Shown here piece after piece: positions 36,858 through 50,546 of a stretch of 64,000 bases of DNA. The stretch lies in NCBI RefSeq assembly GCF_910592395.1, contig NC_088311.1:4590501-4654500 (forward strand), given 5' to 3'. The position numbers and the translations under genes were made by a program. The notes below the pieces were generated by a model. It did no database searches and was not told where the DNA came from. It saw only the letters and a list, made by a program, of their open reading frames with translations. Source of the DNA: Lineus longissimus. Lineage: Eukaryota; Nemertea; Pilidiophora; Heteronemertea; Lineidae. Numbering within the stretch: position 1 is the first letter of the stretch; the number at the start of each line of letters is the position of its first letter.

Positions 36858-37490
36858 GTAGAACCTCTCTATTAAGGACACCCTAGGGACTGACAAGTGC
36901 TGTCCTTAAGGCCAGAGTCCTCTATTAAAACATGTGTACATTACGTGTACATTGTTGTGCATAGGTTTTGGTAAAAAAAGTACTCATTGGACCAATCAAT
37001 CTGCACAAAATTTTATATGTGTCAAGAAGAACCCTTTGCCAATAGCATAATAAAGTTTTAAAAAATTCCAATACCGATTGCCTGAGAAAAAAAGATTTCC
37101 GTACACCGTATCCATCAAAACGTCACTGGCGCATTGATATGGCCCTGTCAAAGTACAAGTTCTAAACTGACCAGTGAGACCACATTTTCTTAAATATATT
37201 ATCAAAAAGCATATTTCTGTGATGGCCTGACTCTGTACATTAAGAATCAACCACAGATTGAGAATTAATTCCACTTTGGTCCATCCCAGCCATGTATTTA
37301 CCACAACTTGACATTTTGATAAGCTCTATGTGACTGTGCCACACTTCCGGTCGTGGATGAATACAGGTCTCTGCCCTTAATAGAGAGGTATCCTGATTAG
37401 AGAGGTTAAATTGAATGGAAACAACCAATTTGGGACCAAAATTAGTGTCCTTAATAGAGAGGTGTCCGCTATAAGGGAGGTTCCACTGTA
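36858..37490. mobile_element. Foldback MITE, interrupted copy
   Basis: The left end (GTAGAACCTCTCTATTAAGG near 36858) and right end (TAAGGGAGGTTCCACTGTA at 37472-37490) are inverted copies of each other and match the two ends of the element at 38242-38426 in opposite orientation. The middle, about 36910-37385, is unrelated to that element, so the copy seems split by an insertion of roughly 475 bp or rearranged. Confidence 0.65.
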
Positions 37491-37557
37491 TTTGTGTGTC
37501 TATCACTTATGGTGTTGTGGTCACCATCTTTAGGGTAGGCAGGCAGGTCATGGAACT

Positions 37558-37599
37558 CTAATTTTGGTCCATTAAAATTGGGTGTTTCCATTCAATTTG
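37558..37599. mobile_element. Fragment of the same foldback MITE
   Basis: CTAATTTTGGTCCATTAAAA and the following GGTGTTTCCATTCAATTT match the centre of the copy at 38242-38426, in the same orientation. No ends are preserved. Confidence 0.65.
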
Positions 37600-38241
37600 T
37601 AGCTCAGTAATATAGCTCAGTAATGCCGACTCAGTACCACAGGCTCAGTACCTTCCTTTTTGCACGGCTCGTAATTTGAGCCTTGGCAGAAGCAGCATAT
37701 CTTCTAAGTGGCATGGTCATTCCTTTGTTTATAGACAATGGTTCCATACCTCACCTTGTTTCTTGTGCAGATACCAATGGCTTGAAAGCACGAACTCAGT
37801 CTCTGGATCAAAAGTGATTGTCTATAATGACTGTTATTCCTTTTGTATTTTGTTGAATTAAAAAAAACCAAACTGTTGAGTTGTTACATATTAAGAAATG
37901 CTCAGAGAACTTCCTTTCATTTGATAGTTTGTCCCCCAAAATGCTAATTGGTGATTTCAAGTTGGAATGATGTATTAAGCTGTATTCATTGCCAAAATAT
38001 GCATTTCGACAAACTTGCATTCAGTTTGACCGCTGTAATCAGGAGACCTCTGTAGTACTGGAATTGTCTATAATAGAGAGGTAAGTAACATCAAAGAATG
38101 CTGATACTTGAGTCAAACTAGGATAGCAAATTAAGAAAATCTCATTTCAGTTGGATAGTTCCTGTCCTCAGATAATCAGGAAGTAAGAGGGAAATCACTT
38201 GACACTGAAGTCAACAAACTCTGATTTTGTACTTGTGCAAG

Positions 38242-38426
38242 TACAGTAGAACCTCCCTTAGTGGACACCTCTCTATTAAGGACACCCTCTGTATTAAGGA
38301 CACTAATTTTGGTCCATTAAAATTGGGTGTTTCCATTCAATTTGACCTCTCTGATCAGGACACCTCTCTATTAAGGACAGCACTTGTCAGTCCTGAGGGT
38401 GTCCTTAATAGAGAGGTTCCACTGTA
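38242..38426. mobile_element. Foldback MITE, complete 185-bp copy
   Basis: It begins TACAGTAGAACCTCCCTTA and ends AGAGAGGTTCCACTGTA, which are inverted copies. Inside are repeated CTCTCTATTAAGGACACC blocks in both orientations, so the whole element is close to palindromic. No coding capacity. It is the best preserved of three related copies within 1.6 kb. Confidence 0.75.
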
Positions 38427-41309
38427 TTGGGTTTTTCTATAAAAATGGTGCCATATTACCCAGTGAGCCTAATATCCAGGCCTATTACAAAGCTGAGGAG
38501 AGCATCGCTGCTGTGGCTGTGCAGCCCAAATGAGCGTGGGCAGTGACTTCAGCTACCCATGCTGTTGAAGTTTATCATTCCAGCCTCAAACTGCTGATTG
38601 GGGATAAAACCATTACTTTTGGATTTTATAGCAAGACTTTGAAATCATTCAACTGTAGTAAAGTCCAGTCTTGCAGGAAACTAATCATATGAGTTCTCTC
38701 TGTACATGTGCACTGCTCTTCTTGTCCTGGTTGATATGGAACCTTAAATTACAGGTGTTTCTTTTAGTTTTCATTCTCTATCTGAGATTCTATCAATCTG
38801 AGCAGGTAATATCACAGATAAGAGGGTTTGCAATCAATCCAAGAATGAAATGGTGGAAATGAAATGAAAAGATAAAAACAGAGCAAGTGGTATCACCCAA
38901 TTCGTAAGTGCAAGTCACAATAGAGGAATTGGTCTTGAACTTGTCTTCAAAGTTTAAAGCCTCGGCTACCTGGTTTTATAGTCAGCAACATTGCTATTCA
39001 TCTCCTCTGAGATTGACAATGACTCAGGCTGGTACTCCAGTCAGTATTGCAGGCCTGGGCAGCCAATCACACAGCCGGCCAAAACTAAAAACTCAGATAT
39101 CAGAATTGGTGCCATCGAACTAGTCTGTTTTCATTTCAATGATTTCATTTCATTCCGTTTATTACGGGGTTTCATCAGTAAGCCTGATAAGAGACAGATT
39201 GTACTTCCACCTGCAGAATTTCAATACTCTTGCAAAGAAATCCTGGTCTAAATGTAAATTCTTACGTATTTTGTATCAGACCAAGGTATATAAACTGGCC
39301 TTGGTATTGGTCCTGTTATATTCTTTGGAAGTGCTGGTTGACTAGCATACGCTATTTGCTCAATTTTATTCGCTCCTCTCTTAGTAGTTTTTGTATGAGA
39401 GGAGAAGGATTTTTTAGTGTTAGTTTGAGGATTTTATGAGGTATGTACTTGTGTTTATGGTTTAACTGCTGTTCATTCATTTTTGTACTTCCGACCTGGA
39501 TTTGGATAATGCACATTCTCATGAAATGGGAGGGTGCATCCTGTAATCCTATGAAATTGCTTCTATAGATCTTCAGTGAGGATTGGACAATTGATGAAGA
39601 ATTCCCAGTCTGGGGCCTGGCATGCCATATGTCCATAAAGCAAAGCTTCCAGGCCCTGGGCTTCTTGTTTTAGTCACATCGCTGTTGGTTTTGTTAGAGA
39701 GATTGGTTCTGGTGAGAGTCCCTCCACTTCAACATGTTCAATTTGGATACTTCCATCACCAGATCACCCATCTTAACACAAAAGGTTCCAAGATCACACT
39801 TTAAAATGAGCTCTAAACCTGCCTGTTATAAAGTTGAGGAGATTTGAAGATGCCATCACTTTAATAGACATTGTCTGAACAGATGAAGTAAGTGTCTAAC
39901 TCCAAATCAGCAGATTGCTAATCTTAACAATCATCTTCAGATATCATGATGTTAGGTCCTGGTAGAAGAAAAGGTTAAGGTTCTCTCAAATCTGTTGGTA
40001 CTTTGACCTGTATAGGGCCTGTTACCTGTCGTTTCATTGAGCCCGTTTTTTTTGTGGCCTCTGCCATTTTTTCCTACGTGTTCAGAAACTACTTGCATAT
40101 ACATGTCTGTACAGGGCAGAAGGTACTTGTTAACCTGTTTATTTTTGCTTGAATTTACCTTTTATTTGGTTTCATTCTGGCAATTTGAACTGGCCCATTT
40201 AACTTCAGCCTGGCTTCTCTAAGCTAATCTGACTGCCTGCTTGAGATTGCTTTTGAATTGAAGTTGTCTTTATTGTGACTCCTTAAATCATCATTGATAG
40301 GCCTATAGGCAGTCAGACTGAATCTAATATTCGTTGTATAGCCTACCTAAATGTGTACCATTGATCGAACACTTACCGATTTCTCTCTGCTTTGGTGTCT
40401 TCTGAAGGTTATGTCTCAATCAGTTCTCAAAAGTCACTTTAAAGGTAAATTTGCGCACAATCAGCCAATGTGAATAACTCAATATCTGCCCTAAACCCTA
40501 AATCAACAAGGCATGTCAGACATATTCTTGTGGATTTCTTGTAATTTGCAGAAAAAAAGCTGCTTTCAATAAATCATTAGAAAAGAATGCTTTGCAGCAC
40601 TCATCTGTCTGTTCAGGTTACATAAAAACTTATTTGATGTTTTTGCTGTTTGCTGTAACTTCACCCTGCAGGCATGCATGCAAGTGTTCTTATGGCACTT
40701 GCTTGTGTTGCATACCTGTACCCTGTTCTGTTGTATATATTTTCTGTTAGCTTTTAGGCTTTTATATGGATTAATACAACCAAAGTGGTAAGTTTGCTAA
40801 AAGTCCTGTTTGTTCCATTCTGGTTTTTTTTCAGATAGTGGAGTTGTTATTGAGCTGGACTTCACCTTTTTACCCTATTTAGCATGCTTCAAACAATTTC
40901 TATTCCACCATTGATTTTGTCTTGCTTATAGCAAAAAGGAAAACTTGTTGGTTAAATTTTGAGAAAGTGAGAGTATTCTCTGCAAAGTTAGAAAGCATAG
41001 AAAGTTCATCGAATTCACCACTGTTCTATTCATAATTCAGGTTTATACTTCAACTTGTGACATTTGCCAGCCTTCTAAAACAATATTTTCATTAGCGATT
41101 CATGTTTCAGGGCCAAACGCTTTAGCTGATTGCAATCTTCCATCAGGCGGTTGATGGTGATTCGATCAGTTCATTGAACACACCATTGGTTGTTTTTTTT
41201 ATAACTCGATGTTTAGCTGCTGCACCACACTGATATATTTTATTTGAGAACATTTTTAGTTTTTCAATTAAATACCGTAATGATGTCAAACTGATCTCTA
41301 TCTTTTTAG

Positions 41310-41374
41310 GAATGAATCAAGACTCCTAGATAATGACACCTTTCGGATTTATAGGAACGATGATAAGAAAAAGG
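41310..41374 (+). other. Candidate small exon, perhaps a KANK 5'UTR exon
   Basis: A strong acceptor (CTCTATCTTTTTAG) and a consensus donor (AAAAAG|GTAAGT) bound 65 nt. In phase with the putative exon ending at 36328, one frame stays open (NESRLLDNDTFRIYRNDDKK). Joining it to the KANK start exon at 52445 meets TAA at once, so it would be 5'UTR or an upstream ORF. It has no homology that I recognise. Confidence 0.35.
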
Positions 41375-42164
41375 TAAGTTGTTTGTTATTATTTCATATA
41401 ATTGTTGCTGAGCTAAGGTGCAAAAATGCCTCTTTTAAGGGGTATTTTGTGGCTAACTCCAAATACATGAACATTTTCAAAATACAATGTACATGTATTT
41501 GGAGTTCACCACAAAATGCCAAAATGGACCATATTGTGTCTGCTAATTTTGTTAGTTTAAGATGCCATATTTCAAACAGATTTTGTCAAGGTAACTTTTA
41601 TGTTATACTTAAAGCAATGATAGGTCCAATAAAACTACTCAAGTAACAAGCTTGCTATCTGTTAGTTAGCTGTACCTCTTTGCTACCTGCCAGTAGCCTG
41701 ATAGGCTAATAGCTAGAAACCACCGATCTCCTGTGATGATTTTGCTCCAGAGCAACTGCTTTTGAGTGGAATATACTGTTTCATTGGTTGAATTGTTTTT
41801 GAGATTCCATCCAGCATTCCATTGGTGTAGTTGAGTGTGAAAATAAGTTTTTCGAGAACTAGCACTTGAGGATGCTTACTGCACCATTTGTATGACTATC
41901 TCTTGACTTAGGAGTATAACTGGAGTGCATCACTGCATAGAAGTCTTGAGTACTCATAATAAAGCCATAATTTGTCTGTGTGGGGTGGGCTATTTCCTCT
42001 CGTTGGCCAGATGTGTAAGGTTATTTCAAATACCTTATTAACTCCTTTCTCGTCCATTGCTTGACAGTTTTTGAGCCAGGTTTCACCCTGGTCTGTTTTG
42101 TACATCATGAAAGAACTTGGAACTAACATTTTTGATCCCCTTTCCTCCTTGTCCTATCCTACAG

Positions 42165-42230
42165 TTTGGTATGTGTCTTGAGATGCTTTACCTTCTTTGT
42201 TGTGTCCCCATTCAACTCGTGTTATGCACG
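42165..42230 (+). other. Candidate small exon
   Basis: A pyrimidine-rich acceptor (TCCTTGTCCTATCCTACAG) and donor (CACG|GTGAGT) bound 66 nt, open in frame 0 (FGMCLEMLYLLCCVPIQLVL). It follows the 41310 exon in compatible phase. Conservation is unknown; splice-site quality is the only evidence. Confidence 0.3.
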
Positions 42231-42450
42231 GTGAGTAGAGGCTATTTTCTTCAGCAGTAATGGGAAACGGCTGAAATGATTCTATCTAGGTTGACAGCAA
42301 TTGCAATTTTGATTCTGATGAGGCCATTTCAGCCTAATTAAAACAATGTAATTGCCATAATCGAGGCCACAATATCAATCAAGAAAAAACTGTTTGCCTA
42401 TTCATTCCCAGTAATTTACTACTCCCCCAGCAGCTTGTTCCTCTGCCTCC

Positions 42451-42560
42451 CTGAGGATTGAAGCTGCCTGTTTGAGGTCATCCTCTTTGAGGATAGGTTG
42501 AGGTCATCCTCTATGAGGATTTAAGCTGCCAGCTTTAGGTCATCCTCTTTGAGGATTTGT
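42451..42560 (+). repeat. Short imperfect tandem repeats
   Basis: Three to four copies of a GAGGATTNAAGCTGCC / GAGGTCATCCTCTTTGAGGAT pattern of about 35-45 bp. GAGGTCATCCTC with GAGGAT also forms small inverted repeats. Confidence 0.6.
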
Positions 42561-44682
42561 GAGCAACCTTCATCATTCATTCTTTGTTGCCCACATTCCC
42601 ATTCCTTCTGATTCCTAAAGATATTTCCCCCTTTCTCAACAGGTCTGGTCCCAAGGGTGGATTCTAAAGAAGTTTTGTACCATCTCTTGGGATCACAGTG
42701 AGGAACAGTATTGCAATCAGTTCTTTTAATCAATGTCCTCTCTTATTTCAAGTGGTAGGAAATTACAATGTTGTCAAAAAAATGAGGTCATGTGGAATCT
42801 TGTTGAAGTCTATTGATTTGGGTCACATTTTTGTGTCAGATGTCATATTTAGGTCAAATATTCCAATGGCTGGTTTATAGATTTTGTTCAGACATTGACC
42901 AATATGATAGAACCTTTGGTGATATATCCTTGAACTGTCATACCACTAAGAATTAATTCTTTTGAATATTTCATTAGATTTAGTTCAGAAATTTCTCTGG
43001 TGATGGCACCTTTTATGAATCTATCCTTAATCTGTCATATCATCTAGTATGGCATGGTTCTTTGGGCAAAAGCAGATGTCAGTAATTGACATCATCATTT
43101 GGTCAGTTCAAGACGTTGATGGCATATTATCAGTCAAACTGCTAAGTTTGGTTTTATAAAGGACATGGCACCAACTGACCACATTACAAATGCCTTCGTG
43201 TTGGTATACCCAGATTGGATATGGACTGTTGATGATAATGAAGGAATTCCCATCACCTCCTGGTCTGAGAACTGCCCTTACTGGTCAAGCAAGGATCCTT
43301 GCTTGATCAACGGGCATGACTGGCAATAGCTTCATCAAGCTCTGCCGGAGAATCTACTCTATAGTGTTCCGCCCGGCATAATCTCGAGACACTCCTAAGT
43401 AATTCTTAGCAGTGAAAGAGTATCTGCTTCAGGGCATGTATCAATTCCTGTGGTAAAGTCAGCTGAATGATTGGTAAATTAATACTTATAAGAAACTCTT
43501 ATACAATCAGCCTTTAATGATTTACCTGTAATCAAACCCCCGAAGTATGTAGGTAGGGCAATTATAAACAGATGACTGGACTTGAAATAAACAGTTAAGG
43601 TTCAAGAGGCTGCAGCCCGGTTAATAGATAAGCCGAAGGGTTAACTGAGAGTTATATTGAATTCTATGATCTGCTCATGATCCCACATTAAACAGAATGG
43701 TATTGCTTGCCCTCTCAAGTTGGAGTTTGATTTTTTAGCCATGATTATGAACGATTGGTCTGTTATCCTTGTATGCAACTCCTGTTTGGGGTTACCAAGT
43801 AAGGACCACTCAACGGGGGTTTCAAGTACCATTGACACAATTTTGGTACCTATGGCTCCAAGGCTTCACAGGCCTCCACATGCAGAACATTTTTATAATG
43901 AAGTGTAGGCCTATCATGCATGCTGGGACAACCAGAGTTTGATGCACCTTGACTCATCGAATTTAAGGGAGTAAGCCAAACAATGAATGGGATATATCAA
44001 TTAGGATGGTTCATGTTTGCCAGCCGTATGGAAAGGGTTAAAAGGTTCCCCAAATCTAATTCAAAACTGCCCTAGCGTAACTTGTATGATGATATGCATA
44101 TACAAAGACTCAGCTGCTTTGAAATGTACTCGTCAATTATCCTTGAAATAGGAGAGATCAGCAGGCCTTTGAAAGCCTAGTCTTTTGGCCTAGGCCTAAA
44201 TATATGGATTTCTATAGGCCTTTTGGTTATGATATGGTCCCTCATGTTCTGTGTAGGCCTATGTGTTCCACATTTGGGTGTATACGCCAATGCCAATGCT
44301 GGTAGTTTATATCTGTGGTGCCTCGAGGAATGTTCCATGAGACTGACTAATGCGGGACATGGTGATTTAGAGGAATTATTCAGCTTGGAGTTATTGTGTG
44401 GGAGAGAACTCTGGAAAACTGATATGCAACCGCCAATATACATGTATATCAAGAGACTAAAGTCATTTTGAAAGAATATAGCACTCTGTCCAGGTAAGCC
44501 TATTGATTGAATTACATTTACATAAAATGTTAAGTATCTAATGTTGGCCTACTTCATTTAGGGGGAATGGGGAGACCTGTCCGGATGTCCCATCATAAAG
44601 AAGCCCATATATCCCGGTTCCCAATAGCAGTTTTGACCAAATCCTCAATCCTGCTTAAAATGTACTTGCTGACAGTATCTCT

Positions 44683-44700
44683 GGGGGGGGGGGGGGGGGG
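44683..44700 (+). repeat. Poly(G) tract, 18 bases
   Basis: Uninterrupted run of G; a likely site of length polymorphism or sequencing error. Confidence 0.9.
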
Positions 44701-47118
44701 TATATTGTCTGTTGATCAGATTTGGTCTTATATCCCATTATTTCAACAGCGCCCATTAACCTAAAATAGAGATAGATTGCTCTGTAAAATCACCAAGTGA
44801 CTAGTTGGGTCAGTAAACTGCTATTTTTATGATCGCTGTGCTAATATATACTGATTTAATGAAGATGTCTGAGGTATAAATGCCAATTTATTTCAATGTA
44901 AACTGGTATATTTCCCCCACCATCCCCAATATGCAAAAATATCAACAGGATGGGTTACATGTGTGATAAACTGTCCTGTTTCACATTTAATCAACACTTC
45001 ATGATTGAAAATGCTGCAATTGACCTGCTGCCAATGTGGGGACTAATCGATGAATTGATTGAATTTAAATTGTGGATGTAAGTGGGAGTGTTGGTGATGC
45101 ATTACTTCTGGTATTGATAATCATATAATCTTTCCTAACCATGGACTGTAGCCATGCGTCTTGACCAACGAGGCTGAGGGATTGCAACTTTAGAACCAGG
45201 ACAAGGGCCTGAACATGTTTTGAGAGAATGGTAGTCTGCATCTTGACCTCCAACAGGTCCAAAATTCTATATAATGTACATTTAAAGGGCGTATAAAACC
45301 ATGAGAGTCAGGATGGTTCCCTCGGGCCTTTTCTGTAACCATGTATACTATGTACATTTTGCAAAACTCTTGGGGTCCATAACCTTGTTTTTCAAGTTAT
45401 AAATAAGCTCCTCTCTCCAGAGGTCCCAGCATCACTGCACTTAGTCATGAACCTCCTTATCTTGCACTGCATCCAGTTGGGTTGGGAATTTCATGCTCAT
45501 TAGTGCTGTTTATTGTTAATTTTGTTCTAGGAATTTGATGATTCTCTAGAGCTTGAGAAAATGGTATTATTGGGTATACTGTAAAACGGGTTATGTTCAC
45601 AACCATTTGTTTTGGTGCAATTTTCACCATTCAGGTTCAAAAGCGAGGATTAGACCCTAATACATTAGCCATGGAAAATGAGCCAGTTTGAATCCATCCA
45701 GCCATTGCAGAAATGAATCAGAAAAACTTTTGTGCCACAAACATGTCCAAGTGGAATCTGAAAGAAAACCTTCATGAACAAATTGGGCAACGTAAATAAT
45801 GGGGTTCACAGTCTCAGTTAATGTTAAATATGATAGTTACCATGCGACTATCATAAAGAATAATATTTCTTTATTAGGTTTATATAATCTAATGATAATT
45901 ATTTTATTTGTTTTATCAATGTATACTTGGCTCCAATTACTGCATGGTATTGTCCAGCTGACTTGATTCCAGAGGTCAATTCGGCAAATGATCTCTCCTG
46001 AGTCTATAAATGTCACATTTGGTCAGATACAGCATATCACATACATAGGTTGACTGATGTGGTGACTTCTCGATCTGTTCATGTGAGAAATAAGTTTCCA
46101 CAAGATTAGACAGCACTTATTATCCAGGTATTATTTACTTATGTCTATTGTGCAGTGAGTCCAAAGTGATGTAAAAAGGAAGTCGGATTAAATAAACTAG
46201 AAACAATAGTGGTTTTTGGTCACAGCTATGTGGCAGATATTTTATAAATTTATGATTGAAGGTACTCAAAATCAAAAGTATACAATCTTTTCTATGTCAC
46301 CTAGTGAAAAGATGATTTAGGTATGACCCAGTTGGTTTATTCCCTTCTTTGTCGAGAATTGTATGGGTCAGATCCAGGTGAGTCGATTTTGTTTTGTGTT
46401 GTGCGATATTATGGTAATCAGGGATTTATCCGTGTCATTATTTCGCATTTATTTCTTTGAATCTTTGGGAACCCCATGAGGTCATGTGCTGAAAACTTGT
46501 TTGGACGCCGAGATGAAAAAAGCTTGTCCAGAATTATAAATGTGATGGTTTGGTTTATACTTTATTTACATATCAAACTATAGAGGTTAAGCAGAGATTT
46601 TACAAGTTGATGTGATAAATTATTGATGAATATTGTTGGCTATTAATTTGGAGCATTGGTAGGGTCATTGGCCTTTAGTTGATTAGTGTACGACAGCATA
46701 GGGACAGGTAAGCCAGACCTAGACTTCAGGGTCTCCTATGGTCACTTGATTTCTAGAACTGTAACCATTCTCAAGGAACGCTGATTGCTGGTTAAAAATT
46801 GGTTCGTTGAATAAGTTTCTCCCCCCTGGACCCCAATGAGGTTATGGTATGCCTGTTACATTCCGTAGGTTGAGGGAATGCTGTTGGGCCACATTGTGCA
46901 TGCAGGACGAGTTAGCCCAGGAGGAAAATGCTGTCATGTCCATCCACCTACATTTATACTAGTATTTATTGTTTCCGGTGATGACTTCTTTCCTTTCCTG
47001 CTCAGTCTGATGATGTAGGTGGACAGACTGATCAAAATCTGATAGTGATATAGCCTATTTTCAAAATATCATATTGACTGCTCGACATAGCCTCTCGAAT
47101 CATCTGACATTTTGAGAG

Positions 47119-47140
47119 CCCCCCCCCCCCCCCCCGCCCC
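47119..47140 (+). repeat. Poly(C) tract
   Basis: Seventeen C, one G, four C. It could form i-motif or quadruplex structure, or be an assembly-sensitive run. Confidence 0.9.
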
Positions 47141-47399
47141 ACACCCCCAGTTTATATCTCGTTTGATTAGTGACTCATGATTTTCTATCGATGATGTACT
47201 GGGTCACATTCCACAAATAGAAATTAGTGAGAATTTCAGGCTAATCAATCATTGAATGTAGAAACCATGTTTTCATTCTCATAGCCAACATCCTCATTCA
47301 AGTGTGTGAGGAGTCATTCTGATTGTGTCTTTGTCATAGATTGTAGTGTTGATATCATATATGTATACATTTCTCCACTGAGACGGTTCTGTTGTCCGT

Positions 47400-47580
47400 A
47401 TGAAAGAAGACAGACTCCCCAAGAAGCTGCTGAACTGGCACCAGGAACAAGTTAGTGGCAAGAGGACTGAGAAGGGGTAGGAAGCGAGATGGTGCGGCAG
47501 CTGGTCTTGGTGAAGACTTGTTGGAAGCTGCCAGTGGCAGAAGTCAATGGCGAAGGTCCCTCGCTCTTTTACTGGCTTAA
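47400..47580 (+). mobile_element. Degenerate 3' end of a LINE reverse-transcriptase ORF
   Basis: One frame reads MKEDRLPKKLLNWHQ followed by a basic stretch, resembling the 'DRIPK..L.W.P.G.RKRGRPK' tail of many invertebrate non-LTR retrotransposon ORF2 proteins. A second frame resumes with LGEDLLEAASGRSQWRRSLA and stop, resembling the 'A.DR..WR..V.AL' end of the same proteins. The frames are broken by a stop and a frameshift, and nothing upstream is recognisable, so this is a short dead 5'-truncated relic. Confidence 0.55.
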
Positions 47581-49226
47581 ACCATCATGTTGCACTAAAG
47601 AGAAAGAGAGAGTGTCATATATACTCTATAAGTTACTGATACACTTCAGGCCCAAATGAGAGATTACCCAAATTACCTATTACACGTTAACCATCAGACA
47701 ATACTTGCAATTTAGTAAATCGCCCAATTTATCTTTGGGTCTGCCGTCAATTTATCATGAATGTGCTTGATCAAATTATATTATTTGTGCAAACTCTCAT
47801 TTAGCGGTTGATTTTAGAAACTGATTCGCAGACAGCGACTGTTCCTCCACTGCGTTCATTAACATTTGCCCAGTATTTTTTCCAAAATGTACTTGAATCC
47901 ATAACACACAAGTGCAATGATATAATGATATCCTACATTTGATAATTGGCAGTTAACACATGAGAACTGTTGGTGACAAAGTTGATGACATAAGTTATCA
48001 GGGATATAACATAAAAAGTGGCGTTTTGATAGCGATGTGATGGTAAGGGTTGAGGGTCAACAATGCGTAAAGTAAACCCCAGGGAGTTATCTTTAGCCCA
48101 CTTGAGAGATTGTCACCTATAAATGCTGCAGAACAGCGTGTCCTGACCAGTCAGGCGAAACCTGAATGTGCTTTGTGTACATTCTACATGTGCTGGGTGT
48201 ACACATCAAGCCGGAGATAAGAGGTACATTACCACCATTGAATTCAGTTGTGGACAAGGTGGTCTGAGCTGCGATCAACATGGCATGATCTTGTGGCATA
48301 TTCTACTCAATCTATTGGATTACTACTTTGATTTAATCATGATTTTATGAAGGATATCATTGTATGGTACGTATCTATTCCAAGTTATTGATCATGTCAA
48401 TGTAAGTGCTGGTTTCGATCGATTTTGAGAGTTTTGGTGCTTGACAAAGTGTTGTCCAAGTTGGTAGATATGGTAAAGTGTTCAAGGCATTCAGGTATTG
48501 TGTGTAGATTGGCTGTGTGTTGCTACTGTACTGAGTATGGTGTGTGCCTGCCAGTGTGGGACTCTCCCAACCAACAAGTAGATCTCTGTATTCAATGGGC
48601 CTAAAATGAGGAATACAGGACTAAATGGTTAAATCAACGGTTTGAAAAAATATCTCAATCAAGCCCTGGCAGGCACGGATTGATCTAAAAAAGTGGCTGC
48701 CTGGACCCTATTTCCTTTTCGAGAAAATTCTTGGAAGTTGGCATAAGATATTGACATGAAAAATCACTGCATGGTCTGTCCTCAGTTTCTCAGGCTGCTG
48801 GTCGTATTCTTGATGTTCATGTCTTTGCTGGAGGGAGTGCAAGGTCAACCTACACATCACTCCAATAGAAACTATCTTTCCCTAAATAAAAGGTGCCATA
48901 AATAAAAGAAAAAGCTTTTCTTCAAAACCTTTACTACTGCCCATTTCAATACCTCCTCCCCTTTCTGTGTCATTTCCTGCTGTTGCACAATCCTAATTTA
49001 CATTCCTGACCGGAACATTACACCTCATTATACCTTTGTCTATTTTTGTCCCAAGAAAACCATCTCGTTATGCGACTCCATGACATTGATAGACGGTTGA
49101 TGATCATTATGATGGATTCTCATGCTGAAGTCTCATTTGTCTTGTTTATGCTGTGTCCGGGGTGGTGACTGAATAGACGCTGAATCTATCTTTTGATTGT
49201 GCTTCCATCCCCTGAATTGGTTGCAG

Positions 49227-49339
49227 ATTCCTCAGTCATGTCAAGAGATTTGTTTTCCACACATGTCATCAAATCCTGCTTGACTACATTTGTGGACATG
49301 TTGAGTTTTATCACCAGCATTTCAGTCACTGGATTGCCA
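49227..49339 (+). other. Candidate exon or chance splice-site pair
   Basis: Acceptor TTGGTTGCAG and donor TTGCCAG|GTAAGG bound 113 nt. The frame compatible with the preceding candidate exon hits a stop. A minus-strand frame over the same bases also stays open (residues TEMLVIKLNMSTNVVKQDL). Neither can be assigned. Confidence 0.2.
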
Positions 49340-50546
49340 GGTAAGGGAGATTGTTGCTCACTCTTGTCTGATCTCAATTTATTTCATTCGCTTGACTGTT
49401 TGGTGAAGTTTGGCAGACTTGAATATGCCTGGTGGCAGAGCTAGACCCAATGAACCACACCCACATTGACTATGGTGGATGGGACACCTCTATACCTTGG
49501 TAACATTGTGGCAATGGCAGATTTAAAGGAAGAGCATGATATTTTGACGGCTGTTTAAATAGGTCAATAAACAACAGTTGGGTTTGTATTATTGTAAACT
49601 ATCAATAATCATAGTCTGCCAAGCCTGAGTCGTATGGAATGTAATTCCAATTCTCTGCTGAAAAGAGTTGGAATCATTTCTCGCTCTGTCATGTCTGTGC
49701 GTTGTCAAGGGCTTCCATGACTCATCGGCCCATCGTGGGATTTCTGAGTGTGGGGAACAAAACACGAATAATATGTCGGATCTTTATGATTTGATGTCAT
49801 TAAATCTTCATATTGAACAATAAATCATCATTATTGAGTTGAAATTAGTCCTGGCTTTTAAGAGCAACAGAACTTAATACATTTTATGGAATGATATGTA
49901 GGCTATGGACAGGAGATTGCCTCTTGGGCATTAGTTCTTTTGGCGGAGCCTATTACATCACCAGTACACATCAGAATTTGGTCATGTTGAAAAGTCAATG
50001 CTCAGCGAAAAAGGAACCCAAAGGATCTAATTCCACTAGTGATTCGTGAGTGTTCATGCAGTTTCCCACCATTGTATTCATTTCAGCTTTTGCAAATGAT
50101 TGCAACTTCTCTTGCACTTTAGTTGAAAGTTTCTAAAAGTAAAAAGGTAGAAATATGATACTTACAATACATAAATTGCATAATTCATGTGCAGAATTGT
50201 ATTTCAAATATACTCTTCAGCCTTGCCCTATCACAAATGACTATTTCATACGTTTTTGGAAATCCTGCTAACTGCAGTTTTATGGACCAGTAATTAAAGA
50301 GTTGTGCACAGAACATGAAGTAGTCCACACTTGATATTGTGAGGAGTCATTATGCTAAGTTGGTCTGCTCTAATATTATTGTTTGATCTGAGCTTCAACA
50401 TGTTGCCATTGTAAGTTTGATAACGGATATAATAGAACCAGAATATTTGATTGCTTTCGAGGTAACAGAGGTCACAGCAGGTTACTGTGTCATTAGAGCA
50501 AGTATTAAATGTATTGTTTGTTCTTCTCTCAACACTCCAAATAGGT

